Counted from the stretch's first letter, positions 8,406 through 17,796 are shown. The stretch is DNA of 40,541 bases from Legionella yabuuchiae (GCF_900640115.1 NZ_CAAAIW010000020.1:16058-56598); one strand, 5' to 3'. Notes: generated by a model not told the origin, from the letters alone. A program made the numbers and translations.

Positions 8406-8509
8406 GTTGTTTTTTTTATTGGATTAGGTAAAAACTTTTCATACATAGGCCCTGACATCCGAATAAATGCGTGTTAAAATTTTCGTCTTTTTGGGTTAAA
8501 TTGCTTCCT

Positions 8510-9253
8510 ATGTGGAAATTATTGTATCAGTTGGCTTCGCCAAAATTATTTTATAACTTGTCTGGTCGATTGATTCCTTGGTTTGCAAGCGGTGCGTTCC
8601 TATGTTTAAGTGTGGGACTCATTTGGGGATTAGCGTTTGCCCCGGCTGATTATCAGCAAGGGGATGCGTTTCGTATTATCTATATTCATGTTCCCAGCGC
8701 ATTTTTGTCCATGGCGTTGTATGGCTGGATGGGATTTTTAGCGATATTGCTGTTAGTATGGCGCATTAAACTCGCCGGAATTATGTTGAAATCGATCGCC
8801 GAGATAGGCGCCTGCATGGCTTTTTTAGCCTTAGTTACGGGTAGTATCTGGGGGAAACCGATGTGGGGCACTTGGTGGGTATGGGATGCAAGACTCACTT
8901 CTGAATTAATTTTGCTCTTCATTTACGGTGCGATTCTTGCCACAGGACATGCGTTTCAAAATAAAGATCAAGGCGATAAGGTCGTTGCCATTTTAACGTT
9001 AGTCGGCTTGGTTGATTTACCCATTATTCACTATTCTGTTTATTGGTGGAATACACTGCATCAAGGGGCCACCTTAACCGTTTTTGCAAAGCCTAAAATT
9101 CATGTGAGTATGCTTTATCCCTTGTTATTGACGTTGCTTGGTTTTTTTCTCTATGCGGGTTTAATTATTTTCTCCAAAGCGCGCAATGAATTGTTATTTC
9201 GAGAGCGCCGTCAAAGCTGGGTTCAGGGCGTTGTGGAAGGAGGTAACGCATGA
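8510..9253 (+). CDS. ccmC: CcmC, heme-handling protein for CcmE
   Basis: A 247-residue six-helix inner-membrane protein. The tryptophan-rich WGTWWVWD motif is at 119-126, flanked by the two conserved periplasmic His (in YIHVPSA near 60 and in the YWWNTLHQG region). CcmC brings heme to CcmE and is needed to form holo-CcmE. I chose ATG 8510 (MWKLLYQLASPK), which matches the family N-terminus; the frame also opens at GTG 8471. It ends in ATGA overlapping ccmD. Confidence 0.96.
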   Translation: MWKLLYQLASPKLFYNLSGRLIPWFASGAFLCLSVGLIWGLAFAPADYQQGDAFRIIYIHVPSAFLSMALYGWMGFLAILLLVWRIKLAGIMLKSIAEIGACMAFLALVTGSIWGKPMWGTWWVWDARLTSELILLFIYGAILATGHAFQNKDQGDKVVAILTLVGLVDLPIIHYSVYWWNTLHQGATLTVFAKPKIHVSMLYPLLLTLLGFFLYAGLIIFSKARNELLFRERRQSWVQGVVEGGNA

Positions 9254-9417
9254 GCGCGCTAATGCAATGGTTTTCTATGGGGGGATATGGGGCTTATGTA
9301 TGGCCTGCTTATGGACTTGCTGCAGCGGTGTTTCTTGGCAATCTCCTTCTTTGTAAGCGACAACAGATCTCCGTGCAGAAGGCGTTGAAGCAATGGTTTA
9401 AAGGGCGCCATAAATGA
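9250..9417 (+). CDS. ccmD: CcmD, small heme exporter subunit
   Basis: A 55-residue protein. One hydrophobic helix (about residues 12-33, [20 protein letters not shown]) is followed by a basic tail (KRQQISVQK...KGRHK), the standard CcmD layout with its conserved Gly-Tyr-x-x-Tyr-Val-Trp-x-x-Tyr start. CcmD tethers CcmC/CcmE and assists release of holo-CcmE. The ATG overlaps the ccmC stop (ATGA at 9250) and its stop overlaps the ccmE start (ATGA at 9414), so it is coupled on both sides. Confidence 0.93.
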   Translation: MSALMQWFSMGGYGAYVWPAYGLAAAVFLGNLLLCKRQQISVQKALKQWFKGRHK

Positions 9418-9836
9418 ATGCAGTTAGGAGACGAAAGTTAATAGGGTTGTTGTTCATACTAATAACGCTGCTGCTCGTTAGCCTACTAGTATTGTATGCA
9501 TTAAGGCAAAACATTAGCTTATTTTACTCTCCAACTCAAATCTCTGAAGGCCAAGCCCCACTTAATCAAGCGATTCGAGTCGGAGGAATGGTTGTGAAAA
9601 ACAGCGTTAAGCGAAATCAGGACGACTTATCAGTTCGGTTTCAAGTCACGGATTTTAAACATACCTTAGAAATTGAATATACCGGTATTTTACCGGACTT
9701 ATTTCGTGAAGGGCAGGGCATTGTGGCTGAAGGCATACTCGAGAATAACAAGCATTTTAAAGCCCTTGAAGTGCTGGCAAAACATGATGAAAATTACATG
9801 CCACCTGAGGTGAGAGATTCTCTAGCCAAACAATAG
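9414..9836 (+). CDS. ccmE: CcmE, periplasmic heme chaperone
   Basis: 140 residues: an N-terminal membrane anchor (about 9-29) and an OB-fold domain facing the periplasm. His124 in [12 protein letters not shown] is the residue that binds heme covalently, and Tyr128 matches the conserved axial Tyr. CcmE carries heme from CcmABCD to the CcmF/H ligase. It overlaps ccmD. Downstream, before ccmF, 71 bp contain short direct repeats (CCAAACAATAGAT twice, AGAATTCGG twice). Confidence 0.97.
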   Translation: MNAVRRRKLIGLLFILITLLLVSLLVLYALRQNISLFYSPTQISEGQAPLNQAIRVGGMVVKNSVKRNQDDLSVRFQVTDFKHTLEIEYTGILPDLFREGQGIVAEGILENNKHFKALEVLAKHDENYMPPEVRDSLAKQ

Positions 9837-9907
9837 ATCCCATCCTATATCCAAACAATAGATATAGAATTCGGGTTGTAAATAGAATTCGGAACGTTGT
9901 ATAAAAT

Positions 9908-11860
9908 ATGATTGCAGAACTTGGTTTATTTTCTTTAATTCTTGCCTGTATGTTTGCCATACTCCTGGCCACAATCCCGGCTATAGGCGTTTGGAAAGAG
10001 AAGCTTGAATGGCAGAAAGCCGCAACAGTATATGTTTGCGGTCAGTTTTTATTTGTTGCCATTGCTTATCTTTGCTTAACGGTCTGTTTTTTGCAAAACG
10101 ATTTCTCGGTAACGTATGTTCTTGCAAACTCCAGCGTTCTTCTTCCCTGGTTTTATAAATTGTGTGCGGTCTGGGGAGGGCATGAAGGCTCTATGCTCTT
10201 GTGGGTTGCTATTTTAAGCCTCTGGATGATGGCCGTTGCATTGTTTAGCACTAGCCTTGATTCAACGATGCGAGCACGAGTATTGGTAGTCCTTGGATGG
10301 TTAAGCATTGGTTTTATACTATTTTTGCTAATCGCTTCTAACCCCTTTACTCGACAATTTCAGTTACTCACCACGCAAGGGCGTGATCTCAATCCTTTGT
10401 TACAAGATTTAGGATTTTTATTTCATCCCCCTATGTTGTATATGGGGTATGTTGGATTTTCCGTAGCGTTTGCGTTTGCAATAGCAGCACTTTGGGCTGG
10501 ACGCGTTGAGTCAAACTGGTCGAAATGGACCAGACCCTGGACGTTGGCAGCGTGGTGTTGCTTGACGACTGGCATTACATTGGGCAGTTGGTGGGCGTAT
10601 CGAGAGCTAGGGTGGGGAGGCTGGTGGTTTTGGGATCCGGTCGAGAATGCATCGTTTATGCCTTGGTTAGTAGGTACAGCGTTATTGCACTCACTGGCTG
10701 TCAGCGAAAAGCGGAAACAGTTTAAAGCTTGGACTATTTTATTGGCGATTACCGCCTTTTCCTTAAGCCTCATCGGTACGTTCTTGGTGCGTTCTGGAGT
10801 ATTAACGTCGGTGCACGCTTTTGCTGTGGATCCTCAACGTGGCTTGTATATTTTGTGTTTTTTACTGCTGGTTATTGGCGGTTCATTGCTGCTGTTCTCG
10901 TTTCGTGCTCAAACATTGCAAAGCGCTACAGAACCTTCCCCAGTCTCGCGAGAAAGTGCATTGCTGCTAAATAATGTGTTTCTGGCTGTCATCATGCTAA
11001 CGGTGCTTATGGGAACGATCTATCCGTTATTAATTGATGGGTTAGGTCTGGGTAAGTTATCTGTGGGGGCGCCTTACTTCAATGCTGTGTTTATCCCACT
11101 GATGGTTCCGGTGCTAATCCTCATGGGGATTGGGATTCATTTACGCTGGCAGAAGGATAGCCTTTCTCGGGTCGCCAAAATCCTAAAAATCCCTCTCTTA
11201 CTTAGTTTCGGATCATCTTTATTAATGATTTGGCTGACGAATTCTTCATTACAATTACCAGTGCTTTTAGGACTTATCTTAGCGACGTGGATCGTATTTA
11301 GCACCTTGAAGTCTTGTAGGTTGAAAATTCAGGAACGTGGCTTCACAGGCGTTAATCAATCCTACTGGGGGATGGTCGTTGCCCATATTGGAGTGGCGGT
11401 TACGGTGATTGGAATTGTAGTTTCAAATGGCTATGGAATTCAGGATGATGTAAAAATGTCGCCAGGGGAAAAAATCAAACTCTCAAAGTATACGATTCGA
11501 TTCATCGATGAATCTTCCCTAACAGGCCCGAATTATCACGGCGCTCGGGCGCATTTTCAGGTGGAATCTCGTGGCCGTATTGCCAATGTTTATCCAGAAA
11601 AAAGAATTTATGACATTGCGAATATGCCAATGACGGATTCGGCCATTGATGTTACACCGTTTCGCGACATTTATATTGCGCTTGGTGAACCCTTAGATCA
11701 TAACGCTTGGTCAGTTCGATTATATTTTAAGCCATTTGTTCGCTGGATTTGGGGAGGAGGCTTTTTAATATTAATAGGAGGGCTATTGGCTATGACTGAC
11801 CGCAGGTATTATAAGTTGCGGCAGAAAAAGACAATGCAGCTAAAGGAGCTTAACGCATGA
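9908..11860 (+). CDS. ccmF: CcmF, cytochrome c heme lyase subunit
   Basis: A 650-residue polytopic membrane protein of normal family length. The WWD motif WGGWWFWD is at 236-243, followed by PVENASFMPWL. Conserved His are present in GGHEGS (near 92), FHPPMLY (near 173) and further periplasmic loops. With CcmH/CcmI it attaches heme from CcmE to the CXXCH cysteines of apocytochromes. It overlaps ccmG by ATGA at 11857. Confidence 0.97.
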   Translation: MIAELGLFSLILACMFAILLATIPAIGVWKEKLEWQKAATVYVCGQFLFVAIAYLCLTVCFLQNDFSVTYVLANSSVLLPWFYKLCAVWGGHEGSMLLWVAILSLWMMAVALFSTSLDSTMRARVLVVLGWLSIGFILFLLIASNPFTRQFQLLTTQGRDLNPLLQDLGFLFHPPMLYMGYVGFSVAFAFAIAALWAGRVESNWSKWTRPWTLAAWCCLTTGITLGSWWAYRELGWGGWWFWDPVENASFMPWLVGTALLHSLAVSEKRKQFKAWTILLAITAFSLSLIGTFLVRSGVLTSVHAFAVDPQRGLYILCFLLLVIGGSLLLFSFRAQTLQSATEPSPVSRESALLLNNVFLAVIMLTVLMGTIYPLLIDGLGLGKLSVGAPYFNAVFIPLMVPVLILMGIGIHLRWQKDSLSRVAKILKIPLLLSFGSSLLMIWLTNSSLQLPVLLGLILATWIVFSTLKSCRLKIQERGFTGVNQSYWGMVVAHIGVAVTVIGIVVSNGYGIQDDVKMSPGEKIKLSKYTIRFIDESSLTGPNYHGARAHFQVESRGRIANVYPEKRIYDIANMPMTDSAIDVTPFRDIYIALGEPLDHNAWSVRLYFKPFVRWIWGGGFLILIGGLLAMTDRRYYKLRQKKTMQLKELNA

Positions 11861-12393
11861 AGTTTCGAGTCATAAAGCTCCTGCCCTTTTTGTTGTTTGC
11901 ACTCTTGGTGTTATTTTTCTGGCGCGGGTTGTCGCTTGATCCTCACCACCTGCCTTCCGTTAAAATTGATAGACCGGTCCCTCCTTTTTCATTACCTCAA
12001 CTTGGTCATCCTGAGCGATCGTTTACTCCCGATGCGTTTAATCATGAAGTTGTATTATTAAATGTTTGGGCAAGTTGGTGTGATGCTTGTGCACAAGAGC
12101 AGGTCGTTTTGATGCAATTGGCGAGTGAAGGCGTGCCCATCTACGGTTTAAATTATAAAGATAATCGAATTGAAGCAGAGCATTGGCTCTCAGAATGGGG
12201 AAATCCATATAAAATAATCGGTGCGGATCAAGATGGTCGCACAGCGATTGACTTAGGCGTTTACGGAACTCCTGAGACCTTTCTCATTGATAAACAAGGA
12301 TTGATTCGATATCGTCATACAGGTCCTATGACAACTGAAGTCTGGGAGCAGATATTTGTTCCACGCTGGAGGAGCTTGGAGAAATCGGCATGA
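11857..12393 (+). CDS. ccmG: CcmG/DsbE, thiol-disulfide reductase for apocytochrome c
   Basis: 178 residues: an N-terminal anchor (about 7-22) and a periplasmic thioredoxin fold. The active site is WCDAC (Cys75, Cys78) where the well-known enterobacterial form is WCPTC; the cis-proline loop GTPETF is near 138. It reduces the heme-binding cysteines (via CcmH) using electrons from DsbD/CcdA. The Pro-to-Asp change next to the first Cys would alter the redox potential or pKa. It overlaps both neighbours (ATGA at each end). Confidence 0.95.
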   Translation: MKFRVIKLLPFLLFALLVLFFWRGLSLDPHHLPSVKIDRPVPPFSLPQLGHPERSFTPDAFNHEVVLLNVWASWCDACAQEQVVLMQLASEGVPIYGLNYKDNRIEAEHWLSEWGNPYKIIGADQDGRTAIDLGVYGTPETFLIDKQGLIRYRHTGPMTTEVWEQIFVPRWRSLEKSA

Positions 12394-12788
12394 ATTATTT
12401 TCGATCGATCGTGGCAATAAGTATGAGCCTTTTTGTTTTTGTGGCCTTGGGAGCCTCCCTATATTCCTTTGATTCTCCAAAACAAGAAGCCCAGTTTAAT
12501 CATCTTTTGCGAGAGTTGCGTTGTCTTGTTTGCCAAAATCAAGATTTATCCGATTCTAATGCTCCGTTAGCCAAGGATTTACGAAAAGAGGTTTATGAAT
12601 TAGTGCAATCCGGGAAAGGTGATTATGAAATCACAAATTACCTTTCAGAGCGTTACGGAGATTTTATTTTATTTAAGCCCCCAGTGAAGGGGATTACGCT
12701 ATTATTATGGTTTGGGCCAGTGCTATTTCTGGGTATTGGATTTGGAATTTTTTGGAAAACCTGTTTTAAACGACGAACTCATGAGTAA
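12390..12788 (+). CDS. ccmH: CcmH (CycL-type) thiol oxidoreductase
   Basis: 132 residues: signal-like N-terminal helix, a periplasmic three-helix domain with RCLVCQNQ (Cys45, Cys48), the conserved LAKDLR...V and GDYEI..YLSERYGDFI stretch, then a C-terminal membrane helix (about 103-122). It receives the apocytochrome disulfide and works with CcmG and CcmF. It is a separate short CcmH, with the TPR part encoded by the next gene, unlike the fused E. coli form. The stop overlaps the ccmI start region at 12781-12788. Confidence 0.95.
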   Translation: MNYFRSIVAISMSLFVFVALGASLYSFDSPKQEAQFNHLLRELRCLVCQNQDLSDSNAPLAKDLRKEVYELVQSGKGDYEITNYLSERYGDFILFKPPVKGITLLLWFGPVLFLGIGFGIFWKTCFKRRTHE

Positions 12789-13464
12789 TTGGTTATTTAT
12801 CCTTATTGGCATAGTATTGTTAACCATCGCGTTCTGCATGGTTTTCTATCCATTGCGACTCAAAAAATCGTGGATTTTAGGGTCAATACCGGTGCTTATT
12901 CTGCTCATTACAAGCGCCTATTGGCAGTGGGGAGGCTGGGTTGATTGGCAAGCTTATTTGACGGAACAGAATAAGCAACAACAAGTTCAAGAGGTTCTCA
13001 AATCAATTAAAAGCCCACAAGAATTAATATTAAAACTTAAAGCCCGGGTGGACAATAATCCCAATGATCCCCGAGGGTGGTATTTATTAGGGCGATTATA
13101 CACCACTCAAGAATCTTGGGTTGAAGCCAATCAAGCCTTCAAAAGAGCTTACGCGCTAAATCCAGACGATATTCCCATCACAATTAATTATGCCCAAAGC
13201 CAATGGCAAATGAACCATCACCAGTTCAACGAGCCGATTCGAGCATTATTTTCAGCAGTTTTAACAAAACAACCGAATCAGCCGGATGCGTTAGCCATGC
13301 TTGCTATGGATTCATTCATGAGCCATGATTATGAACAGGCAATCCACTATTGGCAGCGCTTATTAAGCCAAGCGCATCCCGATTCAGAAGATGCCCAAGC
13401 GATTCGCAAAGCAATCGTCAAAGCTCAAAACCTTAACCAGAAAACAAATGGAGATAAAGAATAA
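12781..13464 (+). CDS. ccmI: CcmI (CycH-type) TPR apocytochrome chaperone
   Basis: 227 residues. Two N-terminal membrane helices (about 2-24 and 33-52) flank a short cytoplasmic loop; residues about 75-215 are TPR helices (for example DPRGWYLLGRLYTTQESWVEA). CcmI binds the C-terminal helix of apocytochromes and delivers them to the CcmF/H ligase. The start at 12781 (MSNWLFILIG) overlaps ccmH; a longer frame from 12712 lies within ccmH and is rejected. Its TAA overlaps the ATG of the dodecin gene (TAATG). Confidence 0.93.
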   Translation: MSNWLFILIGIVLLTIAFCMVFYPLRLKKSWILGSIPVLILLITSAYWQWGGWVDWQAYLTEQNKQQQVQEVLKSIKSPQELILKLKARVDNNPNDPRGWYLLGRLYTTQESWVEANQAFKRAYALNPDDIPITINYAQSQWQMNHHQFNEPIRALFSAVLTKQPNQPDALAMLAMDSFMSHDYEQAIHYWQRLLSQAHPDSEDAQAIRKAIVKAQNLNQKTNGDKE

Positions 13465-13658
13465 TGGATAAAGTCTATCAAGTTATTGAATTAGTCGGAA
13501 CATCCCAAAAAGGAATAGAAGACGCTATTAATGCCGCAATTTTGAAAGCGTCTAATGATTATGGCAAATTAAATTGGTTTGAAGTTGTTGAAACTCGTGG
13601 GTTTATTGAAGAGGATAAAACGAAGTATTATCAAGTAAAAGTCAAAATCGGCTATTAG
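13464..13658 (+). CDS. Dodecin, flavin-binding small protein
   Basis: 64 residues matching dodecin in length and pattern: VYQVIELVGTS...G.EDAI..A, a central WFEVVETRG and C-terminal YYQVKVKIGY, with the Trp that stacks on flavin. Dodecins form dodecamers that store or buffer flavin. The start codon shares its first base with the ccmI stop (TAATG), so this gene appears translationally coupled to the cytochrome c maturation operon. Confidence 0.93.
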   Translation: MDKVYQVIELVGTSQKGIEDAINAAILKASNDYGKLNWFEVVETRGFIEEDKTKYYQVKVKIGY

Positions 13659-13710
13659 GTTTAAATCTTTACCTATCAAACCATTGGTACAGACCTTTCT
13701 CGCGCCTACT

Positions 13711-13731
13711 TGCTGTGCTTTAAGCACAGCA
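13711..13731. other. Short perfect hairpin downstream of dodecin gene
   Basis: TGCTGTGCT-TTA-AGCACAGCA is a perfect 9-bp stem with a 3-nt loop, 53 bp after the dodecin stop. No T-run follows, so it is not a classical terminator; it could protect the 3' end of the operon transcript or be a protein site. Confidence 0.4.
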
Positions 13732-13832
13732 TCCATGCTAGGAAGGCAACGTTAGTTAGGATATTCTGGTCAACGTCATCATTTTGCTCTAAGGGACGTT
13801 GTTTTAGGGTTTTCTTGGGGTGTTGCTTAAAC

Positions 13833-13890
13833 CTAGAAAAGGCAGTTAAGCCCTACTACGCAAAGCTAAGAGCTTAACTGCTTTTTCTAG
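13833..13890. terminator. Convergent-gene hairpin between dodecin/ccm and recQ
   Basis: CTAGAAAAGGCAGTTAAG at 13833-13850 pairs with CTTAACTGCTTTTTCTAG at 13873-13890, an 18-bp stem with one mismatch and a 22-nt loop. The flanking A-run on the left arm and T-run on the right arm make it terminator-like in both directions, as expected between convergent genes (recQ stop at 13892). Confidence 0.6.
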
Positions 13891-13891
13891 C

Positions 13892-15709
13892 TTAAACAGT
13901 CGTTTCTTCAGATGCGGCGATAATTGTCTGAATAAACATCTCACCATACAACTCTAGCTTATATTTCCCGACCCCTGAGATCGTAATAAACTCATCCAAC
14001 GTTTGAGGCTTACGATCGGCCATCTCATATAACGTTGCGTCACTAAAGATCATAAACGGGGGTTTGCCTTCTTCATTTGCGATTTTTCTTCTTAGTGTAC
14101 TTAGTGCATTAAACAAAGGACTTTTGACGCGACTAAAATTCTCGCGTTCTTTCTTCTGTTTGGAGGGATTGGGCTTAGGCGGTACGCTCAATTGAATTTG
14201 TTCTTCGCCTTTAAGAAGGGGTATGGCTTTTTGGGTTAGGCGAAGCACATTAAAGTGATCCAAGTCCTGGTAACAGTAATCACGATGAATCAACTGCCAA
14301 AGCAAATGCTTCCAAAAGGAGGCTGGTTTATCTTGACCAATACCATAGGTGGATAAGCGCTGATGACCAAATTGTTTAATTTTTTCTGCACTGCTTCCAC
14401 GTAGAACATCAATCACATGCAAGATGCCATAATTTTGCTTTAAGCGATAAATGCAGGAAAGCGCTTTTTGGGCATCAATGGTAGCATCCACCATTTCCGG
14501 GGGGTGATCACACACATCGCAATAGTTACATTCATTCGGATAAGTTTCATCGAAGTATCGAAGTAGAATTTGACGACGGCAGTGAGTGGCTTCAGCAAAC
14601 GCCAGCATATGATTTAATTTATTGTTTTCTATGCGTTTCTGCGCTTCTTGGCTCAAAGCGGCAATATGTCCTCTTAAGCGGCCGCTATCGGCTGGATCAT
14701 AGAGTAATAACGCCTGAGCAGGAAGCCCATCTCGGCCTGCTCTTCCCGTTTCTTGATAATAACTTTCAATGGTTTTGGGTAAATCAAAGTGCACTACATA
14801 ACGTACATCAGGCTTATCAATGCCCATACCAAACGCAATGGTGGCTACCACAATATCGATGTGATCATGCCGAAACAAAGATTGGACTTCGCGCCGTTCC
14901 TGATAAGGAAGACCGGCATGATAAGCTCTGGCCCGATATCCCTTATCCTTTAATTTTGAAGCAAGGCTTTCTACTCGATCCCTCGTTCCACAATAAATAA
15001 TGCCCGACTCATTTGGAAAGGTTTCTAGAAAATCGGTCATTTGCTTTATCGGGTTACTTTTCGGCAGCACGCGATAATGGATATTGGGGCGATTGAACGA
15101 TGCAAGATACTCTTTGGGCTTATAATTCAATCGCTGAATGATGTCTTTTTGAGTTTGACGATCAGCGGTGGCCGTCAACGCAATAATTGGGACGTGAGGA
15201 AATTGCTGTTTTAGTACGCCCAATGCCGCATATTCTGGACGAAAATCATGACCCCATTGCGATATGCAATGGGCCTCATCAATAGCAAAAAGCGCAAGTT
15301 GACAATCTTCGAGACGTTCTAGAAACGAGACGCTAATGAGACGCTCAGGAGCAATATAAAGTAAATCAAGTTCTTGATTATGTAAGTCTTGGAGTACTTT
15401 TCGTGATTCGCTGCTGGATAATGAAGAATTATAATAAGCGGCTCTGATGCCTAACGATTTTAACGCAGCGACTTGATCCTCCATCAGTGCAATCAAAGGC
15501 GAAACAATAATGCCAACACCGTTTCGGACCAAGGACGGGATTTGATAACATAATGACTTACCTCCGCCAGTGGGCATGAGCACTAATAAATCGATGCCGG
15601 CACATAAGTCATTGACGATTTCTTCTTGTGGATGACGAAAGCGCTCAAAGCCGTAATATTGTTTTAATATTTGATTAGCGGACAGTTGGGGTTGCGCAAA
15701 TGATTCCAT
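13892..15709 (-). CDS. recQ: RecQ, ATP-dependent DNA helicase
   Basis: 605 residues, the usual full-length RecQ. In order: Walker A MPTGGGKS (about 45-52), DEAH box (144-147) with the following aromatic loop CISQWGHDFRPEY, motif VI QETGRAGRDG, the zinc-binding Cys set near 380-405 (HCRRQ...CNYCDVC), the RQC winged helix (about 410-515) and a C-terminal HRDC domain (about 525-600). It unwinds DNA 3'-5' in recombination and fork repair. I chose the ATG at 15709 (MESFAQPQ); the GTG at 15733 adds a Lys/Asn-rich extension without a ribosome site. Confidence 0.96.
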   Translation of the reverse strand: MESFAQPQLSANQILKQYYGFERFRHPQEEIVNDLCAGIDLLVLMPTGGGKSLCYQIPSLVRNGVGIIVSPLIALMEDQVAALKSLGIRAAYYNSSLSSSESRKVLQDLHNQELDLLYIAPERLISVSFLERLEDCQLALFAIDEAHCISQWGHDFRPEYAALGVLKQQFPHVPIIALTATADRQTQKDIIQRLNYKPKEYLASFNRPNIHYRVLPKSNPIKQMTDFLETFPNESGIIYCGTRDRVESLASKLKDKGYRARAYHAGLPYQERREVQSLFRHDHIDIVVATIAFGMGIDKPDVRYVVHFDLPKTIESYYQETGRAGRDGLPAQALLLYDPADSGRLRGHIAALSQEAQKRIENNKLNHMLAFAEATHCRRQILLRYFDETYPNECNYCDVCDHPPEMVDATIDAQKALSCIYRLKQNYGILHVIDVLRGSSAEKIKQFGHQRLSTYGIGQDKPASFWKHLLWQLIHRDYCYQDLDHFNVLRLTQKAIPLLKGEEQIQLSVPPKPNPSKQKKERENFSRVKSPLFNALSTLRRKIANEEGKPPFMIFSDATLYEMADRKPQTLDEFITISGVGKYKLELYGEMFIQTIIAASEETTV

Positions 15710-15850
15710 GTGATTATTCTTTTTTCCTTTCACAGGCGCTAAAAATTGGCAATAATATCATTTTTCATTCGGTCATCCTATCAGGATAATCTAAAAAATT
15801 TTTAATAAGCTACACTTGAATGCATTCAGTTGACTAGAAGGAGCTAGAGT

Positions 15851-17005
15851 ATGCAATTTCAACTAAACGAAGAGCACCACGCTTTTCGAACTATGGCTGC
15901 TGACTTTGCTTTGCATAAACTCGCCCCAAATGCAGAGCGTTGGGATGAAGAACACCACTTTCCAGTCGATGTGTTACGAGAAGCCGCAGAGCTGGGCATG
16001 GCTGGTATGGTCGTTCGAGAAGAGATCGGGGGGGCTGGCTTATCTCGACTGGATGCTGCGATTATTTTCGAGCAGTTAGCTTCTGGTTGTATTAGCACAA
16101 GCGCTTATCTCTCTATTCACAACATGGTCTCATCCCTGATTGATCGCTATGCTGATGATTCTTTGAGAAAGCAATGGGGACCGAAACTGAGCTCCATGGA
16201 GGTATTATCCAGTTATTGCCTGACTGAGCCAGAATCTGGCTCAGATGCGGCCTCTTTAAGGACGCGGGCAGTTCGAGATGGAGAGCATTATATTCTTAAT
16301 GGCGCTAAAGCATTTATTTCGGGTGGTGGGGTGAGTGATGTGTATCTTTGCATGGTGCGCACAGGCGATGAATCGCATCATGGAATCAGCTGTCTTCTGG
16401 TTGAAAAGGATAGGCCCGGTATCAGTTTTGGCCAGCAAGAGAAGAAAATGGGTTGGAGAAGCCAGCCGACTTCGATGGTGTTTTTTGAGGATTGCCAAGT
16501 ACCAGTAAGTAACCGTGTCGGAGATGAAGGCGCTGGGTTTAAAATTGCGCTAAATGCGCTTAATGGAGGACGGGTAAACATCGCAGCGTGTTCGCTAGGA
16601 GGCGCGCTAGCGTGCTTACGATTAACTCAACAATACATGAAAGAGAGGAAGCAATTTGGCCAGCCTTTAACTCAAATACAGGCTTTAAGATTCTACTTTG
16701 CGGATATGATGTCTGATTTTGAATCGGCTCGCTTAATGGTTTATCGTGCAGCAGAGGCTTTAGATAACGAAAATCCAAAAGCGCCTTTCTATTGTGCTAT
16801 GGCAAAGCGCATCGCTACCGATGTCGCATTTAACATCGCAGATAAAGCAATGCAATTGCACGGTGGTTATGGTTATTTGCGCGACTATCAGATCGAACGT
16901 ATATTCAGGGATTTAAGAGTGCATCAAATTCTTGAGGGAACGAATGAAATCATGCGCGAAATCATCGCTAAAACGGTTTTAGACGATGAGTATTTGTTTG
17001 AATAA
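15851..17005 (+). CDS. Acyl-CoA dehydrogenase, probably isobutyryl-CoA (valine pathway)
   Basis: A 384-residue FAD acyl-CoA dehydrogenase with family motifs YCLTEPESGSDA (about 119-130), the AARxxY-like KRIATDVAFNIADKAMQLHGGYGY block and the EGTNEI motif near the C-terminus. The ribosome site AAGGAG is clear. Isobutyryl-CoA is favoured over other substrates because the next two genes are an enoyl-CoA hydratase and a 3-hydroxyisobutyryl-CoA hydrolase, making three successive steps of valine breakdown. It is first in a tightly spaced operon. Confidence 0.9.
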   Translation: MQFQLNEEHHAFRTMAADFALHKLAPNAERWDEEHHFPVDVLREAAELGMAGMVVREEIGGAGLSRLDAAIIFEQLASGCISTSAYLSIHNMVSSLIDRYADDSLRKQWGPKLSSMEVLSSYCLTEPESGSDAASLRTRAVRDGEHYILNGAKAFISGGGVSDVYLCMVRTGDESHHGISCLLVEKDRPGISFGQQEKKMGWRSQPTSMVFFEDCQVPVSNRVGDEGAGFKIALNALNGGRVNIAACSLGGALACLRLTQQYMKERKQFGQPLTQIQALRFYFADMMSDFESARLMVYRAAEALDNENPKAPFYCAMAKRIATDVAFNIADKAMQLHGGYGYLRDYQIERIFRDLRVHQILEGTNEIMREIIAKTVLDDEYLFE

Positions 17006-17019
17006 AAAAGGAGTTAATA

Positions 17020-17796
17020 ATGACTTATATTGATGAACAACTGGATGAAGATGGAATTTTAACATTAACGCTAAATCGTCCCGATAAATTAAATGCCTTG
17101 AGCACTGAAATTCTTCATAATTTGTGGGAAAGGTTTCGGTCTGCGCGTGAAGAAAATAAAGTCAAAGCCGTGCTATTAACTGGTACCGGCAAAGCCTTTT
17201 GTGCTGGAGCAGATATTAATCGTCTTGCTGAATGTAACGCGAAAACCGGCTATCAATTTGCCGAATGCGGCCAAGCTTGTTTTCGCGAGCTTGAAACCCT
17301 TGGAAAACCCTCTCTTGCTGCAATCAATGGGTTTGCATTTGGAGGTGGGTGTGAATTAGCCATGTCAGCAACCTTACGCATCGCGTCAAACAACGCTCAA
17401 TTTGGGCAGCCAGAAGTGAAACTTGGTGTGATTCCAGGCTATGGCGGTACACAACGTCTAGCTCGTTTAGTGGGCAAAGGACGCGCGCTGGATTTATGTT
17501 TAACAGGACGCTTTATTAATGCTGAAACTGCATTGCATTGGGGCTTGGTAAGCCACGTCGTTTCACCTGAAAAACTGTTAGAAGAAAGCAAACAAGTATT
17601 AAAAGGGATTTTATCCATGGCTCCTTTAGCGATTGCAAGCACCATGGAAGTGATTGATCGCGGCTATGACATGGCGTTGAGTGATGCTTTGCATCTCGAA
17701 GCGGTTCATTTTGCAAAAGTATGCGCCAGTAAAGATAAAAATGAAGGCGTGAATGCCTTTCTTGAAAAGCGAACGCCTAACTTTACGGGAGAATAA
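17020..17796 (+). CDS. Enoyl-CoA hydratase (crotonase family)
   Basis: A 258-residue crotonase. The oxyanion-hole segments KAFCAGADI and GFAFGGGCELAM are intact and both catalytic Glu positions are present (GGGCELAM and FGQPEVKLGVIPGYGG), so it should be a true hydratase. In context it would hydrate methacrylyl-CoA to 3-hydroxyisobutyryl-CoA. It lies 14 bp after the dehydrogenase, with ribosome site AAGGAG, and 2 bp before the next gene. Confidence 0.92.
   Translation: MTYIDEQLDEDGILTLTLNRPDKLNALSTEILHNLWERFRSAREENKVKAVLLTGTGKAFCAGADINRLAECNAKTGYQFAECGQACFRELETLGKPSLAAINGFAFGGGCELAMSATLRIASNNAQFGQPEVKLGVIPGYGGTQRLARLVGKGRALDLCLTGRFINAETALHWGLVSHVVSPEKLLEESKQVLKGILSMAPLAIASTMEVIDRGYDMALSDALHLEAVHFAKVCASKDKNEGVNAFLEKRTPNFTGE

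Noticed and set aside
13711..13731. Intrinsic terminator of the ccm-dodecin operon
   Set aside because: The 9-bp stem is perfect but no T-run follows; the hairpin at 13833-13890 fits better.
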